From: Ochrobactrum sp. BTU1
Lineage (GTDB): Bacteria > Pseudomonadota > Alphaproteobacteria > Rhizobiales > Rhizobiaceae
Direction of reading: 5' to 3'
DNA length: 64,000 nucleotides
NCBI GenBank assembly: GCA_018798825.1
Contig: CP076356.1
Location: 372,001-436,000, forward strand
Below, one piece after another: positions 18,234 through 27,747 of this stretch (position 1 is the first letter of the stretch; each line of letters begins with the position of its first letter). A program made the position numbers and the translations under genes. The notes under the pieces are model-generated. The model searched no databases. It was given only the letters and a program-made list of their open reading frames with translations, and was not told where the DNA came from.

Positions 18234-19134
18234 GGGAAAGCCCTTCGCTCAATTGTATGGCCAATCGTTCAGCAGAACGCACACCCCCATTGGGATAGAT
18301 TACAGGCATACGAAGAACGCGACCGGCACGCACCGCCGGAAAAGCATTCCAGATCGGATTTTGTGAGAGCCTTTCTAACGCCGCGTCTGTTTCTGAACCT
18401 CTGTCAAAGTGGACAATGACTGCTTCAGAATTCTCCGTAAGACGGTTGAGCGCAGCCGATGTAACACCAGATGCATTCACGCGGCCAGTAAAAGCATTTT
18501 GCAAATCAAGGCGCTTTAGCATATCACCGATCAAACCATTGCCGCCGAATATAGCTAGATTTCGGCCGTCACGATTGAAGCGGCAGACGTAAACCGGGCG
18601 GTCAAAGCCAGTAAGTGAGCGCGACGCTGCACTGATTGCACGTTCGCAGTCATTGATTGCTTGGTCTGCAACCGCAGAACAATCTGTCTGTTTGGCAATT
18701 TGGCGAAGAAGCGCCTGAACATGGTCAACGGCGGGGGTCTTGCCCGCAAAGACCGGGTACGCTGTGACTGGGGCGACTTTTCTAAGGGCATCGAGAGAGG
18801 GAGCCTGCCAGTCAGCGATCAATATGTGATCAGGTCTTAGTGAGAACATATATTCGATATTTGGCTCGTTCAGTGGGCCAAGATCAGCAACATCGCTATC
18901 AAGTACCGGATCGCCCACAAGACGTTGATAAAGCGGGACATTAGCCGTTGCCACCGGTTGTTGGCCCAGCGTCACAAGTAATTCAGTTAACAGCAAATCC
19001 ATGCTGACAATGCGTGAAATCGACGATGTATCGCCTGATTGGTCGGTTTTGCCGGTCGTACTAACAAACGCGAAAGGAGCGGCTAATGCCGCCCCAAGTA
19101 ATTCTCGACGCGTGATGCTTCTATCGATTACCAT
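18226..19134 (-). CDS. fhuD: Iron-siderophore periplasmic binding protein (FhuD type)
   Basis: 302 residues. The N-terminus has a twin-arginine-like leader (SITRRELLGAALAAPFA), fitting export of a folded binding protein. The mature part has the class III binding-protein features: SRIVSMDLLLTELLVTLG, then IEYMFSLRPDHILIADWQAP, and RPVYVCRFNRDGRNLAIFGGNGLIGDML. It delivers a ferric hydroxamate-type siderophore to the FhuB-like permease. It overlaps both neighbours by 7-8 bp, so translation is coupled. Confidence 0.88.
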   Translation of the reverse strand: MVIDRSITRRELLGAALAAPFAFVSTTGKTDQSGDTSSISRIVSMDLLLTELLVTLGQQPVATANVPLYQRLVGDPVLDSDVADLGPLNEPNIEYMFSLRPDHILIADWQAPSLDALRKVAPVTAYPVFAGKTPAVDHVQALLRQIAKQTDCSAVADQAINDCERAISAASRSLTGFDRPVYVCRFNRDGRNLAIFGGNGLIGDMLKRLDLQNAFTGRVNASGVTSAALNRLTENSEAVIVHFDRGSETDAALERLSQNPIWNAFPAVRAGRVLRMPVIYPNGGVRSAERLAIQLSEGLSHA

Positions 19135-21602
19135 TTATATCCGAGAGTCGCTGTGACTGTAAGCGGCTCGCCATAGCGGCATCCGTCCTGAGCAACGCAT
19201 GTGTAATACTTTTTGTCGAAAAGATTGCGTGCATTGATCGTCAAAGAGGTCCCCTCAAGTTCGTTTTTAAAGGCACCCAAATCGAACCGCATCATCGCAT
19301 CGACCATCGTGTAGCCTGGGACATCCTGCTCCATATCCGGCAAGTTGGTTTTTCCAACATAACGAAGACCTGCTCCGACATTCACCCCGGTCACGCCGAT
19401 CTTATCAAGGTCATAATCAGCCCAAAGTGAGAAACTATGGCGTGGAACGAGGGCGACCTGCTCTCCGATTTCGTAGGGTCTAGCGCTTTGTTCGATCGTC
19501 GCATCGGTAAAAGTATAGGCTGCAATCAGGCCAAGATCCCCAACTTGCCCTCTAGCTTCCAGTTCGAGGCCGCGCGAGTGAACTTCACCTTGTTGAAACG
19601 CCTCACCGAAAGAATTGTAGGTAACCACATTTTTTTGGGTCAGGTCGAACACTGCAGCGCTCAACATGAGATTGGTTCCATCTGGTTGATAGCGAATGCC
19701 AGCTTCGTATTGCAGTCCCTTGTTCGGCTCAAGAGCATCACCGTTTACATCTGCTCCGATTTGCGGATCAAATGACTGGCTAACGCTTACATAAGGGGCT
19801 ACACCGCTATCAAAAAGATAGACGAGACCAGCTCGTCCGGTGAATGCGTTATTCTTCTGATCTGTGACCTTTCCATTTTGATAATTCGTCGTTGTGCTCT
19901 CAGACCAGTCATGTCTGCCACCAAGCAACAACGTCCAATGCTCGTCAAAATTAATTTGGTCCTGTAGATAAAGCCCGTATTGATTACCTAATGCTCTCTG
20001 ACCGCGATTGACGGCGTGACTCACTGCAGGGCTACCAGTGTATTGGCCTGTTTCAAGATCGAGCACGCTATAAGCTGTGCCTCTGTATCGATTTGAATCA
20101 TATGACCGTCGATAATAGTCGAAACCACCTATAACTTTATGTTCGATCGAACCCGTGTTGAAGGTATATTCAAGAGACGTGTCAGAGGTCGCGCCATACG
20201 ACGCCTCAAAACGTTCACTCGCAAGACGCGTAAGCTTTCCATTGCTTGACGGAGTCAGATTGCCGAACATGTAGTTCCACTCAACGTCAGAATGAAAATA
20301 GCGATTGTTGCTACGCAACTTCACGCCATTTTCAAATTGGTGCTCGAACAATCCACCAATTGTATACATATCGACGTTGTATTTATCGAAGCCTTCAATT
20401 CCCAGAAAACGATCGCTCGGAATAGTCTGCTGGCTGACATCTTCATAACGAAGTGGAGTGGCAAAACCAGTTTTGATACGCTGATAGCTGCCAAGCACGG
20501 TAAGCGATGTCGCCTCATCCGGCTTCCACGTCAAAGCTGGCGCGATGTAAAACTTGTCGTCTGGAGTATGATCGACCCAGTTGTCCGCATCGCGGAATAG
20601 GCCCGTTAAACGATAGGTCAGACTGCCATCATTGGTAATTGGGCCCCCGAAATCGGCCGAGAGCTGCTTGCGATTATAGCTGCCATATTCAACATTGACT
20701 TCATGCAAAGGCTTATCGGTAGGGCGCTTGGAAACACCATTGACTACACCACCCGGAGAAAGTTGCCCATAGAGAACTGAGGAGGCACCGCGCAGAACTT
20801 CTACTCGTTCTAATCCGTAGGGCTCTTGCCCACCGTCATAAACGTTGGATTGCAGTTTCATACCATCGCGCAAAGTTCCACTGTTGCCGGAAGCTACATT
20901 GAACCCACGAATGGTCAAATCATCAACCATCCGGCTGAATGAGCCTGATTGCGCGGAGACACCAGGCGTATAACTCAGTGTCTGGGCGATCGATGTGGCT
21001 TTCTGATCTCGCACCTGATCGGCAGTAACAACCGTGATTGACTGCGGTGTTTCAATCAGTGGCGTATCCATTTTGGTTGCAGATGAAGTGCTGGGCGCGA
21101 AATAGCCGTCGACGGGACCAAATGCGCTCTGACCGGCATTTCCTTCAACCGTGATCGTGTTGAGCACCAAAGCACCGTCGGGCGCAACGCCGCTCGGATT
21201 GCTAGATTGCTGCGCCGATATCGTGACCGTATTGCTTTGCAGGCTATAGCTGAGACCAGAGCCGGAGATAATCCGGCTCAACGCTTCTGTACGTGTCAGA
21301 GAACCTTGTGCACCTGCTGAGTTTTTGCCACGCACAATATTTGCGTCAAAGAACAGCTGGACGCCGGTTTTGTTTGAGTATTGAACCAGGGCTGAGGAAA
21401 GCGGCTGTGCTGGAATGTCAAATGACGTGCGCTGCACCTGGCCATTTCCTGCAACTTGCGCCCAAACGGTACTTGGTGCGAGTGCCGTAATCGCTACCAG
21501 CGCACTGGCTGCAAGCAAATGCACAGAGAAGCCGGTTTTAAGAAGAGCCTGAGAACCCTGGCTGTTACAGTTCCGAAGTTGGCTCTTCATATCGACGCGC
21601 AT
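19128..21602 (-). CDS. TonB-dependent siderophore receptor with N-terminal signalling domain
   Basis: About 820 residues. A long signal peptide ends near AQVAGNG. An STN signalling domain (SFDIPAQPLSSALVQYS..., about 60-130) comes next, then a TonB box-like LNTITVEG, a plug domain (TPLIETPQSITVVTADQV, then GLERVEVLRGASSVLYGQ) and a beta-barrel ending in Trp (TVTATLGYKW). Receptors with STN domains signal through a FecR-type anti-sigma to an ECF sigma, and both are encoded just upstream. The partners fhuB and fhuF suggest a hydroxamate siderophore such as ferrichrome or ferrioxamine. ATG 21602 or ATG 21590 may be the start. Confidence 0.92.
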   Translation of the reverse strand: MRVDMKSQLRNCNSQGSQALLKTGFSVHLLAASALVAITALAPSTVWAQVAGNGQVQRTSFDIPAQPLSSALVQYSNKTGVQLFFDANIVRGKNSAGAQGSLTRTEALSRIISGSGLSYSLQSNTVTISAQQSSNPSGVAPDGALVLNTITVEGNAGQSAFGPVDGYFAPSTSSATKMDTPLIETPQSITVVTADQVRDQKATSIAQTLSYTPGVSAQSGSFSRMVDDLTIRGFNVASGNSGTLRDGMKLQSNVYDGGQEPYGLERVEVLRGASSVLYGQLSPGGVVNGVSKRPTDKPLHEVNVEYGSYNRKQLSADFGGPITNDGSLTYRLTGLFRDADNWVDHTPDDKFYIAPALTWKPDEATSLTVLGSYQRIKTGFATPLRYEDVSQQTIPSDRFLGIEGFDKYNVDMYTIGGLFEHQFENGVKLRSNNRYFHSDVEWNYMFGNLTPSSNGKLTRLASERFEASYGATSDTSLEYTFNTGSIEHKVIGGFDYYRRSYDSNRYRGTAYSVLDLETGQYTGSPAVSHAVNRGQRALGNQYGLYLQDQINFDEHWTLLLGGRHDWSESTTTNYQNGKVTDQKNNAFTGRAGLVYLFDSGVAPYVSVSQSFDPQIGADVNGDALEPNKGLQYEAGIRYQPDGTNLMLSAAVFDLTQKNVVTYNSFGEAFQQGEVHSRGLELEARGQVGDLGLIAAYTFTDATIEQSARPYEIGEQVALVPRHSFSLWADYDLDKIGVTGVNVGAGLRYVGKTNLPDMEQDVPGYTMVDAMMRFDLGAFKNELEGTSLTINARNLFDKKYYTCVAQDGCRYGEPLTVTATLGYKW

Positions 21603-21618
21603 AGTTTAATCCTCGATG

Positions 21619-21649
21619 TCTGACGCCCCTGCGTTTGGCAGGATTTTCC
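21619..21649 (-). promoter_or_regulatory. Candidate ECF-sigma promoter of the receptor gene
   Basis: On the minus strand GGAAAAT and CGTCAGA are separated by 17 bases, matching the -35 GGAAAA / -10 CGTC style of iron-starvation ECF sigma factors. The predicted start of transcription leaves only a 10-22 base leader before the start codon. A 13-bp palindrome (CAGGATTTTCCTG, 21639-21651) overlaps the -35. Confidence 0.5.
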
Positions 21650-21751
21650 TGTTAATTCATGGCCGCCGCGCAGCCCTCAGAGGAATAGACACCTCGGAAA
21701 CACGATCTAATGATCGCCTTCGTAAAAAATCTGATTTTTCTGATTCAGTTA

Positions 21752-22696
21752 CTATCGCCGTGTAACGACAGTTATCCAGCCTAAACCGTTGAGCACCCTA
21801 ACCGGCAAGGCTTCGGCAATGGTCGCAAGAGCCGCTTCGGCATCACGCGTATCGAAAATGGCGGTCACTGGCATATTGCCGATTTCAGAGTCGGTGAGGA
21901 AAATCCTTCCGCGACGATAACGTTCCAACTCGCTGAGTACCCGGCGCAGCGGAACATCCTCAAAGATGATCCGGTCGTTCCGCCATGCTTCCACCGTCTG
22001 CGGGTCAGCGCGATGAGGGAAAGTTGCTTCATCGCCCCCATAGCTCAGTTGCCAACCCTCATTAAGGCGCACGGGTGTACCCTGATCGAACGCCACAGAA
22101 ACCGCGTGTTCGATAACTGATACTGTGACTGCTTGATCTAGCAGTTTCACGTCAAAAACAGTCCCGAGGGCGGTTATCGTGCCTCCATTGGCACTAACTA
22201 CAAAGGGACGTGACGGATCGGAGGCGACCTGAAAGAATCCCTGTCCCTCATGGAGCACAAGATTGCGGGTATTCTCCGAAAAATCGACAGAAAGAGCCGA
22301 ATAGCTTCCCAGCTCCACAGAGCTGCCATCGGCAAGCCTAAAGCTGCGGCGTTCGCCGACACTTGTTTGATAAGTGGCAAAACGACCGTCGCGCGACATG
22401 AGATAGGCATTTGTAATGAGAACGAGAGCTGCAATTCCGCCCAAAACCACGCCACGCCGACCCACACGTCGAGCCGATGGATGACCCGATCGACGGAACC
22501 GGTCATATTCAGGCTTAACTGTGTCAAAGCGTTGCCATAGCGTTTGCGCACGCTCATAGGCCATCCGATGTGCAGGATCAGAATCAATCCATGCCGAGAA
22601 CGCACGCCGGTCATCAGCGCTGACGCTTTTATCCTGCAACAGGACAAACCATTCCAGCGCTTTCATATAAACCGGATCGGTTTCAAACTCCGTCAT
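21752..22696 (-). CDS. fecR: FecR-family anti-sigma/sigma regulator
   Basis: About 314 residues. The N-terminal cytoplasmic DUF4880-type domain (ALEWFVLLQDKSVSADDRRAFSAWI, then DPAHRMAYE) is followed by one membrane helix (VVLGGIAALVLITNAYLM) and a periplasmic FecR domain (TSVGERRSFRLADGSSVELG, VSANGGTITALGTVFDV). It relays the occupancy of the receptor's STN domain to the sigma factor. Met at 22696 starts the family-like sequence and avoids the 44-bp overlap that a start at 22765 would cause. Confidence 0.88.
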   Translation of the reverse strand: MTEFETDPVYMKALEWFVLLQDKSVSADDRRAFSAWIDSDPAHRMAYERAQTLWQRFDTVKPEYDRFRRSGHPSARRVGRRGVVLGGIAALVLITNAYLMSRDGRFATYQTSVGERRSFRLADGSSVELGSYSALSVDFSENTRNLVLHEGQGFFQVASDPSRPFVVSANGGTITALGTVFDVKLLDQAVTVSVIEHAVSVAFDQGTPVRLNEGWQLSYGGDEATFPHRADPQTVEAWRNDRIIFEDVPLRRVLSELERYRRGRIFLTDSEIGNMPVTAIFDTRDAEAALATIAEALPVRVLNGLGWITVVTRR

Positions 22697-22721
22697 GCGC
22701 GCCTTGATGTCCCGCTTATTA

Positions 22722-23237
22722 TTATTCTGAAAGCCGTCGGTCGAGTTCAGCCAAGGCTGCAACAATTTGCGTTATAACAGTATTTCGCGAAATTCCCATA
22801 CGTTCGGCCACCTCGTCATAACTCAATCCTTCAATTCTGTTGAGAACAAAGGCTTCGCGTCGACGGGGCGGAAGCTGCGTAATCGAATGTAAAAGACGAT
22901 GAAGCTCACTGCGATAAAGCACAGTCATTTCCGGCGAAGGTCTTGAATCAGCGAATCTCTCCGGCTCATCCACCGCGACTTCGACATCCGCCCTTCGACG
23001 GGAATCGCGTAGGTGATTAAGCGCAAGATTGCGCGCTGTCCGCTTCACATAAGCGGGACCTGGCGCCTGTGCCGTATCATCATAGCGGGAAAGGAGGTTC
23101 AGGAAAGCTTGTTGAACGACATCCTCCGCAGTGGCAGAGTTTCCAACAATACGACGCACAAAAGCCCGCAGACCGCTCTGCTCACTTTCATAGAGTTCTG
23201 TCAGATCCCACAATCGGGAAGTCATTCCTTCGCGCAC
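22722..23237 (-). CDS. fecI: FecI-like ECF sigma factor
   Basis: 167-171 residues with sigma70 region 2 (VVQQAFLNLLSRY near 40-55) and region 4 (LPPRRREAFVLNRIEGLSYDEVAERMGIS near 115-145), without regions 1 and 3. This is the iron-starvation ECF group. Both GTG 23237 and ATG 23225 are possible starts. It is the promoter-proximal gene of the fecI-fecR-receptor-fhuD-fhuB-fhuF series. Confidence 0.88.
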   Translation of the reverse strand: MREGMTSRLWDLTELYESEQSGLRAFVRRIVGNSATAEDVVQQAFLNLLSRYDDTAQAPGPAYVKRTARNLALNHLRDSRRRADVEVAVDEPERFADSRPSPEMTVLYRSELHRLLHSITQLPPRRREAFVLNRIEGLSYDEVAERMGISRNTVITQIVAALAELDRRLSE

Positions 23238-23750
23238 TCCGTACAGGGCATAAATCGTGACATCTGCAAATTCGCAGAAGCTCTCTCACGCATTAATGGT
23301 CTGAAAAATATTGCGCAATCACAGTGATTTAGAAGAATTCCAAGCAATCAAATAAAATATGTATTGGAAACTCATCTTTTATCTTTGCAAAACAGAGGCT
23401 TCTGCAAGACGAGGTCGCTGCTCTCATTATTTGCAACAAGAATATAAGCCGAAGCCTTTGTCGCACTGATGTACCTAAAATATCACATTCACGCTCAGCC
23501 TGTCCAAGATAGAGTGGCGATGAAGCTCATCAACCCGGATCTGATTGAAATCGTCACCGACATAAATGCGTATCGGTGCTTGCGTGTACGCCGCTTTAAA
23601 CCTCCTTTTCGGTGTTTTGCTTGTCATTCACACGCTTCTTAAAGCGGTTGTGCCGCTTCATTGCAGCCAATGTCTGTAAAATGGTGAATGGAAACTCTTC
23701 GATTTTATGCGCAATCGTTGATTTCCCCAGGCTTAGTACGCTTCTGCAAA
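23238..23750. other. Intergenic region upstream of fecI
   Basis: AT-rich next to fecI, with the Irr-like box below and a perfect ATTGCGCAAT palindrome near 23310. The rest up to the MFS gene stop (23500-23750) has no ORF I can support on either strand. Confidence 0.35.
23328..23344 (-). promoter_or_regulatory. Irr-type iron control element (ICE-like box)
   Basis: The sequence reads TTTAGAA-N3-TTCCAAG, against the rhizobial Irr/ICE consensus TTTAGAA-N3-TTCTAAA; the first half is perfect and the second matches 5 of 7. It lies about 90-105 bp before fecI, a position suited to iron control of the whole operon. Confidence 0.5.
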
Positions 23751-24905
23751 TTATGGTCTTTTAAAAAGAATTAGTATCGTGAAAGCAAGCAGACCTAAGC
23801 CAACGCTTGTCGGGACAGCACTTGGCGAAACCCATTCCAGAAGCAGGCCAGTGCCCGTTGATCCGATTGCGCTGCCGATGGAATAGGCCAGCGAGAAGCT
23901 GGCGGTTCCCGCTATCAGCATCCCGCCATCAAAACGTTCTCCCAGAATTGTGAGGGCGCAAGTGCTCAGTGCAAAGGTCGCGATGCCAATGATGGCAAAT
24001 ATAATCAAAATGAGGGTTTGGGACTGAAGGAATGGAATGATCAGGAATGCGATCGCGCCCAAAAGGCCACAGCTGATCGTCACACCGGCCCGCGAAGCCT
24101 TGTCTAGCAGCCACCCGACCACCGGCTGGGCAAAAGCTGTAGGAAGCGACAGCACAGTGATCGCGTAGGCTGCAAACGCTTCTGAGTGACCGACGCGAAC
24201 AAAGTAGACGGCCATACCGGATATAGCAGCAATATCCGAGAAGCCGAAAGCTAACTCAATGAGTACCAGCATAGGCGCCGTGCTGATGAAGCGTAGCAAA
24301 CCGCCAGCTGGCGCGCGTTCTGGTACTGTGCGCGTCCTGCCGTTAAAAACTGCGCACGCAAACCCAATCGTTGCAATATATCCAGCCACAACCGTAAAGG
24401 CCACGCCGCTGCTCGTGCCCAGAAGCGGAATGGCCAATGGGCCGGCTGCAAATCCCACACACATTCCGGCCCCGTAGAAACCGGATACCCGTCCGCGTAT
24501 GGCGTCGGGGGTTGCGGTGTTAAGCCATGCTCCGCTGAGGATTGAGATCAAACTCGCACAAAAGCCAACAGTAAAACGGGCAATGAACCAGACTGACAAC
24601 AAGTCAGTCATCGCGAAGGCCGCGAGACTGGCCGAGCAGCCAAATAACGCCGCGACAATCAAGCGGCTTCCTGGAACTTTCACAGTGAGCCGATCTATAA
24701 TCAGAACAGAGACAATGGCACCGGCAGCGTAGGTGGCGGCATTTAGACCGATCAAACTTCCCGTCACGCCTCTTGCTTCAAGCGCAAGTGATATGAGCGG
24801 AAAGGTGAGACCCTGAGCGACTGCAAAGGCTGTTACACTCAATATGACGATCACGATAGCGGCCCAATCCGTCACCACGTTCTGGTGTGTTGAAGTTGCG
24901 ACCAT
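23751..24905 (-). CDS. MFS transporter
   Basis: 384 residues with about 12 hydrophobic segments in two halves. The motif-A-like loop between helices 2 and 3 (IDRLTVKVPGSRLIVAAL) and a PDAIRGRVSGFYGAG segment resemble small MFS drug/YcaD-type carriers. The substrate is not evident. It is divergent from an AraC regulator at 25029 and lies beyond the promoter side of the siderophore operon, so siderophore or drug export are possible but unproven. Confidence 0.85.
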   Translation of the reverse strand: MVATSTHQNVVTDWAAIVIVILSVTAFAVAQGLTFPLISLALEARGVTGSLIGLNAATYAAGAIVSVLIIDRLTVKVPGSRLIVAALFGCSASLAAFAMTDLLSVWFIARFTVGFCASLISILSGAWLNTATPDAIRGRVSGFYGAGMCVGFAAGPLAIPLLGTSSGVAFTVVAGYIATIGFACAVFNGRTRTVPERAPAGGLLRFISTAPMLVLIELAFGFSDIAAISGMAVYFVRVGHSEAFAAYAITVLSLPTAFAQPVVGWLLDKASRAGVTISCGLLGAIAFLIIPFLQSQTLILIIFAIIGIATFALSTCALTILGERFDGGMLIAGTASFSLAYSIGSAIGSTGTGLLLEWVSPSAVPTSVGLGLLAFTILILFKRP

Positions 24906-25028
24906 GGCGGCAATGTCCCTTCGCTGTCCCAGTTTACGGCAAGAATAGCGGAAAACGCACTGTCTTTCTGTCGACGATTGATCTATCTCTATCTAGATTT
25001 CGTCAAATCGACACTTGGTACCACAGCG

Positions 25029-25793
25029 ATGCCTGACGCAATGCGACCTCGATATATTCGCGACATTGAGAGCCAGGAGGCAGGACGAGACCTCGGCTGG
25101 CATACCCACGACTTCGGGCAGTTCTTTTCTGCCATTCGTGGATCAATGTATGTTGGAACGCGCGACCGTGTTCTTCTTCTCAATCCCGCTATGGCTGTTT
25201 GGATACCGCCTCATGCTGACCATTGGCTCCGCTATGTTTCGAGCAATGAGATCATTTATGTCGACGTTAACCGGGCTGAGGCAGACAAACTCGGAACAGA
25301 GGCGCGCATCGTTCAGATGACACCGCTTCTTCAAGCCCTCATGCGCGTTATCCCAAACAGCGAGCGGTCTAGTTTCACAAAGCCACATGAGGCTGCTTTA
25401 TATGACCTGCTCTGTCACGAAATATTGGCTGCCAGAGACATCCCACTTTCAATTGCAATGCCGCAGGATAAGCGCAGCACGGCACTCGCCCAGGCTGCGC
25501 TAGATGATCCGGGCTCGATTACGTCTGTTGATCAATGGCTGTCTGGTGCCTCGGCTAGCCGTAAGACAATCGAGCGGCTTTTTATAGCCGAAACCGGAAT
25601 GCCGCCTTCGCGCTGGTTGAGGCAAGTCCGCATTCTTCAAGCCGTTTCCCAACTAGCCGCAGGTAAAAAAATCAGCTCGGTAGCGCTCGATCTAGGATAC
25701 CAATCGCCCAGTGCTTTCACCTACATGTTTCGTAGTGCCATTGGGTTGAGCCCGCGCGCCTTCCGTCAAACAGAGAAGAGAGGCGGCAGCTAG
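25029..25793 (+). CDS. AraC-family regulator with N-terminal cupin domain
   Basis: 254 residues. The N-terminal cupin-like domain has GWHTHDFGQFFSAIRGSM near 20-40 and AVWIPPHADHWLRY. The C-terminal AraC double helix-turn-helix is near 155-250 (MPPSRWLRQVRILQA, then SSVALDLGYQSPSAFTYMFRSAIGLSPRAFR). It probably controls the divergent MFS gene through the 120-bp gap. The frame is open to 24978, but MPDAMRPRY at 25029 is the family-like start. Confidence 0.85.
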   Translation: MPDAMRPRYIRDIESQEAGRDLGWHTHDFGQFFSAIRGSMYVGTRDRVLLLNPAMAVWIPPHADHWLRYVSSNEIIYVDVNRAEADKLGTEARIVQMTPLLQALMRVIPNSERSSFTKPHEAALYDLLCHEILAARDIPLSIAMPQDKRSTALAQAALDDPGSITSVDQWLSGASASRKTIERLFIAETGMPPSRWLRQVRILQAVSQLAAGKKISSVALDLGYQSPSAFTYMFRSAIGLSPRAFRQTEKRGGS

Positions 25794-26109
25794 CGTACGC
25801 AGAGAATATAGTTTCGCTGCCAGGACGTTACGACATGGCTACAGAGCAAGATGATTTGGGATCCTCAGATTGCAAGATGTCAAGGCGCGAATTCGTCGAA
25901 CGGCAACTCCTATTCGGTCCAGCTTCCAAGATTTGTTCATCGCCGTCATAGTATCTAAAGCGACTGATCGCCGTTCTCGTCACTGACAGATTATAGCGGA
26001 GAGCGAGCGATCTTGCTGCTATCAAGGCATGGAGCAAAGAATGCTACCTGGCTGATCTCAGGATTGGCTTCATCCAGTCACGGGCGTTGTATTGAGAAAT
26101 CAACTGATT
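25794..26109. other. Convergent intergenic region, no gene seen
   Basis: Between the AraC and GntR gene ends. No ORF with support and no clear terminator hairpin. Confidence 0.35.
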
Positions 26110-26790
26110 TCAGACATTTAGCGCAAGTGCTTTTGAATTATTTATGTGCTCTGATAATGCTTCAATCGCCTTATCGGGATCTCGCGTTTCGATAGCATCG
26201 ATGATGCGCAGATGTTCTTGCATGACGGGAGCGACGCGTCCCTCAATCGTATAGCGTTCTTGGTTTATCAGTCTGGTTTTAACTGAGTTTACCCGATAAG
26301 CCGTCGAGATGATATTATTGCCCATCGCGTCTATGAATGTGTTGTGCATTTTCCAGTCAATTTGCTGTGCCGCCTCTTCCTCCTCGGACGTTAGTATGCG
26401 TGACTGAGCGAGAGTCAGCATCTCTTCATGTTCTGCCCGGAGCGACTTTATGACAGCATCAGACGCATTGCGCGTAAATAGCTGCACGGCCTCTTTTTCC
26501 ATGACGAGCCTGAACTGGAAAGCTTCGCGGATAAGGTTAAGGTCCACATGTGCAATCTGAATTCCACGCTGTGGCAGAGCGGTTAGAAGACCTTCTGACT
26601 CGAGGCGAGGGATAATTTCCCGGATGGGGCCGAGCGGGAGCCCAGTGCTTTCCACAAGCTGGCGCTGAGAGAGAAACTGCCCCGGCACAAACTCACGCGC
26701 CAACATCTTGTCAATAATGCTCGCATACGCAAGTTCGCGCTGTTTCGTAACCTCTTTGCCACCTGCCGTAGCCCGGCTTGTCGTCACCAT
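26110..26790 (-). CDS. GntR-family regulator (FCD type)
   Basis: 226 residues. The winged helix is at about 15-80 (FLSQRQLVESTGLPLGPIREIIPRLESEGLL, then PQRGIQIA). The FCD domain follows (VMEKEAVQLF; QIDWKMHNTFIDAMGN; EHLRIIDAIETRDPDKAIEAL) with the usual acidic/His ligand residues. It lies 126 bp after aapP on the same strand and is the likely local regulator of the aldolase-aminotransferase-aap unit, responding to a carboxylic-acid intermediate. Confidence 0.85.
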   Translation of the reverse strand: MVTTSRATAGGKEVTKQRELAYASIIDKMLAREFVPGQFLSQRQLVESTGLPLGPIREIIPRLESEGLLTALPQRGIQIAHVDLNLIREAFQFRLVMEKEAVQLFTRNASDAVIKSLRAEHEEMLTLAQSRILTSEEEEAAQQIDWKMHNTFIDAMGNNIISTAYRVNSVKTRLINQERYTIEGRVAPVMQEHLRIIDAIETRDPDKAIEALSEHINNSKALALNV

Positions 26791-26916
26791 GCAAGACCCT
26801 TGCGAATAATTGATTCATCACTGATTTATAGTTGAGTGTGGCCTGAGACGAAATGCAAGCTTTCCTTCTTGCCACAGCTCTCTGGACAGCAAATCAATCC
26901 CCAAACCGTGTGTGAT

Positions 26917-27726
26917 CTAGTGGAGGATCTGACTGAGGAACAGCTTGGTGCGTTCATGCTGCGGATTGTCGAAGAACTCGGCTGGCGAATTCTGCTCAAC
27001 GATCTGACCCTGATCCATAAAGATCACGCGGTTTGCGACCTGACGGGCAAAGCCCATTTCATGCGTTACGCAGATCATCGTCATGCCTTCATCTGCAAGG
27101 CTCACCATTGTATCAAGCACTTCCTTGACCATTTCCGGATCAAGTGCCGAGGTCGGCTCATCGAACAGCATGACTTTCGGGCTCATGCAAAGCGCGCGGG
27201 CAATCGCCACACGCTGCTGCTGACCGCCTGAAAGCTGGCCCGGATACTTGTTGGCCTGCTCTGGAATTTTCACGCGTGCCAGATAGTGCATCGCGATTTC
27301 TTCCGCCTGCTTCTTTGGCATTTTGCGAACCCAGATCGGTGCGAGCGTGCAGTTCTCCAAAATGGTCAGATGCGGGAAGAGGTTGAAGTGCTGGAACACC
27401 ATGCCGACTTCGCGGCGCACTTCGTCGATCTTCTTGAGATCATTGGTGAGCTCAATGCCATCAACAATGATCTGGCCCTTCTGGTGCTCTTCCAGACGAT
27501 TGACGCAACGGATCATGGTTGACTTGCCGGAACCCGAAGGGCCAGCAACGACGATGCGTTCGCCACGCATGACCTTCAAGTTGATGTCACGCAGAACGTG
27601 GAACTCGCCATACCACTTGTGCATGTTCTTGATCTCGATGGCCACATCGGTCTTCGAGACTTCCAGCTTTGAACGGTCGAGTTCGACACCGAGTTCGGAT
27701 TGCGGGAGGGCGCTTTGTGCACTCAT
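26917..27726 (-). CDS. aapP: Amino-acid ABC transporter ATPase (AapP/GlnQ type)
   Basis: 269 residues. Walker A is GPSGSGKST near 62-70, the signature [15 protein letters not shown], Walker [14 protein letters not shown] and the switch His in VTHEMGF. This is the polar-amino-acid uptake family. It powers the AapQ/AapM permease pair upstream. Gene order J-Q-M-P matches the general L-amino-acid permease of Rhizobium and Brucella. Confidence 0.93.
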   Translation of the reverse strand: MSAQSALPQSELGVELDRSKLEVSKTDVAIEIKNMHKWYGEFHVLRDINLKVMRGERIVVAGPSGSGKSTMIRCVNRLEEHQKGQIIVDGIELTNDLKKIDEVRREVGMVFQHFNLFPHLTILENCTLAPIWVRKMPKKQAEEIAMHYLARVKIPEQANKYPGQLSGGQQQRVAIARALCMSPKVMLFDEPTSALDPEMVKEVLDTMVSLADEGMTMICVTHEMGFARQVANRVIFMDQGQIVEQNSPAEFFDNPQHERTKLFLSQILH

Positions 27727-27747
27727 TTGTATTATTCCCTTTATTTT

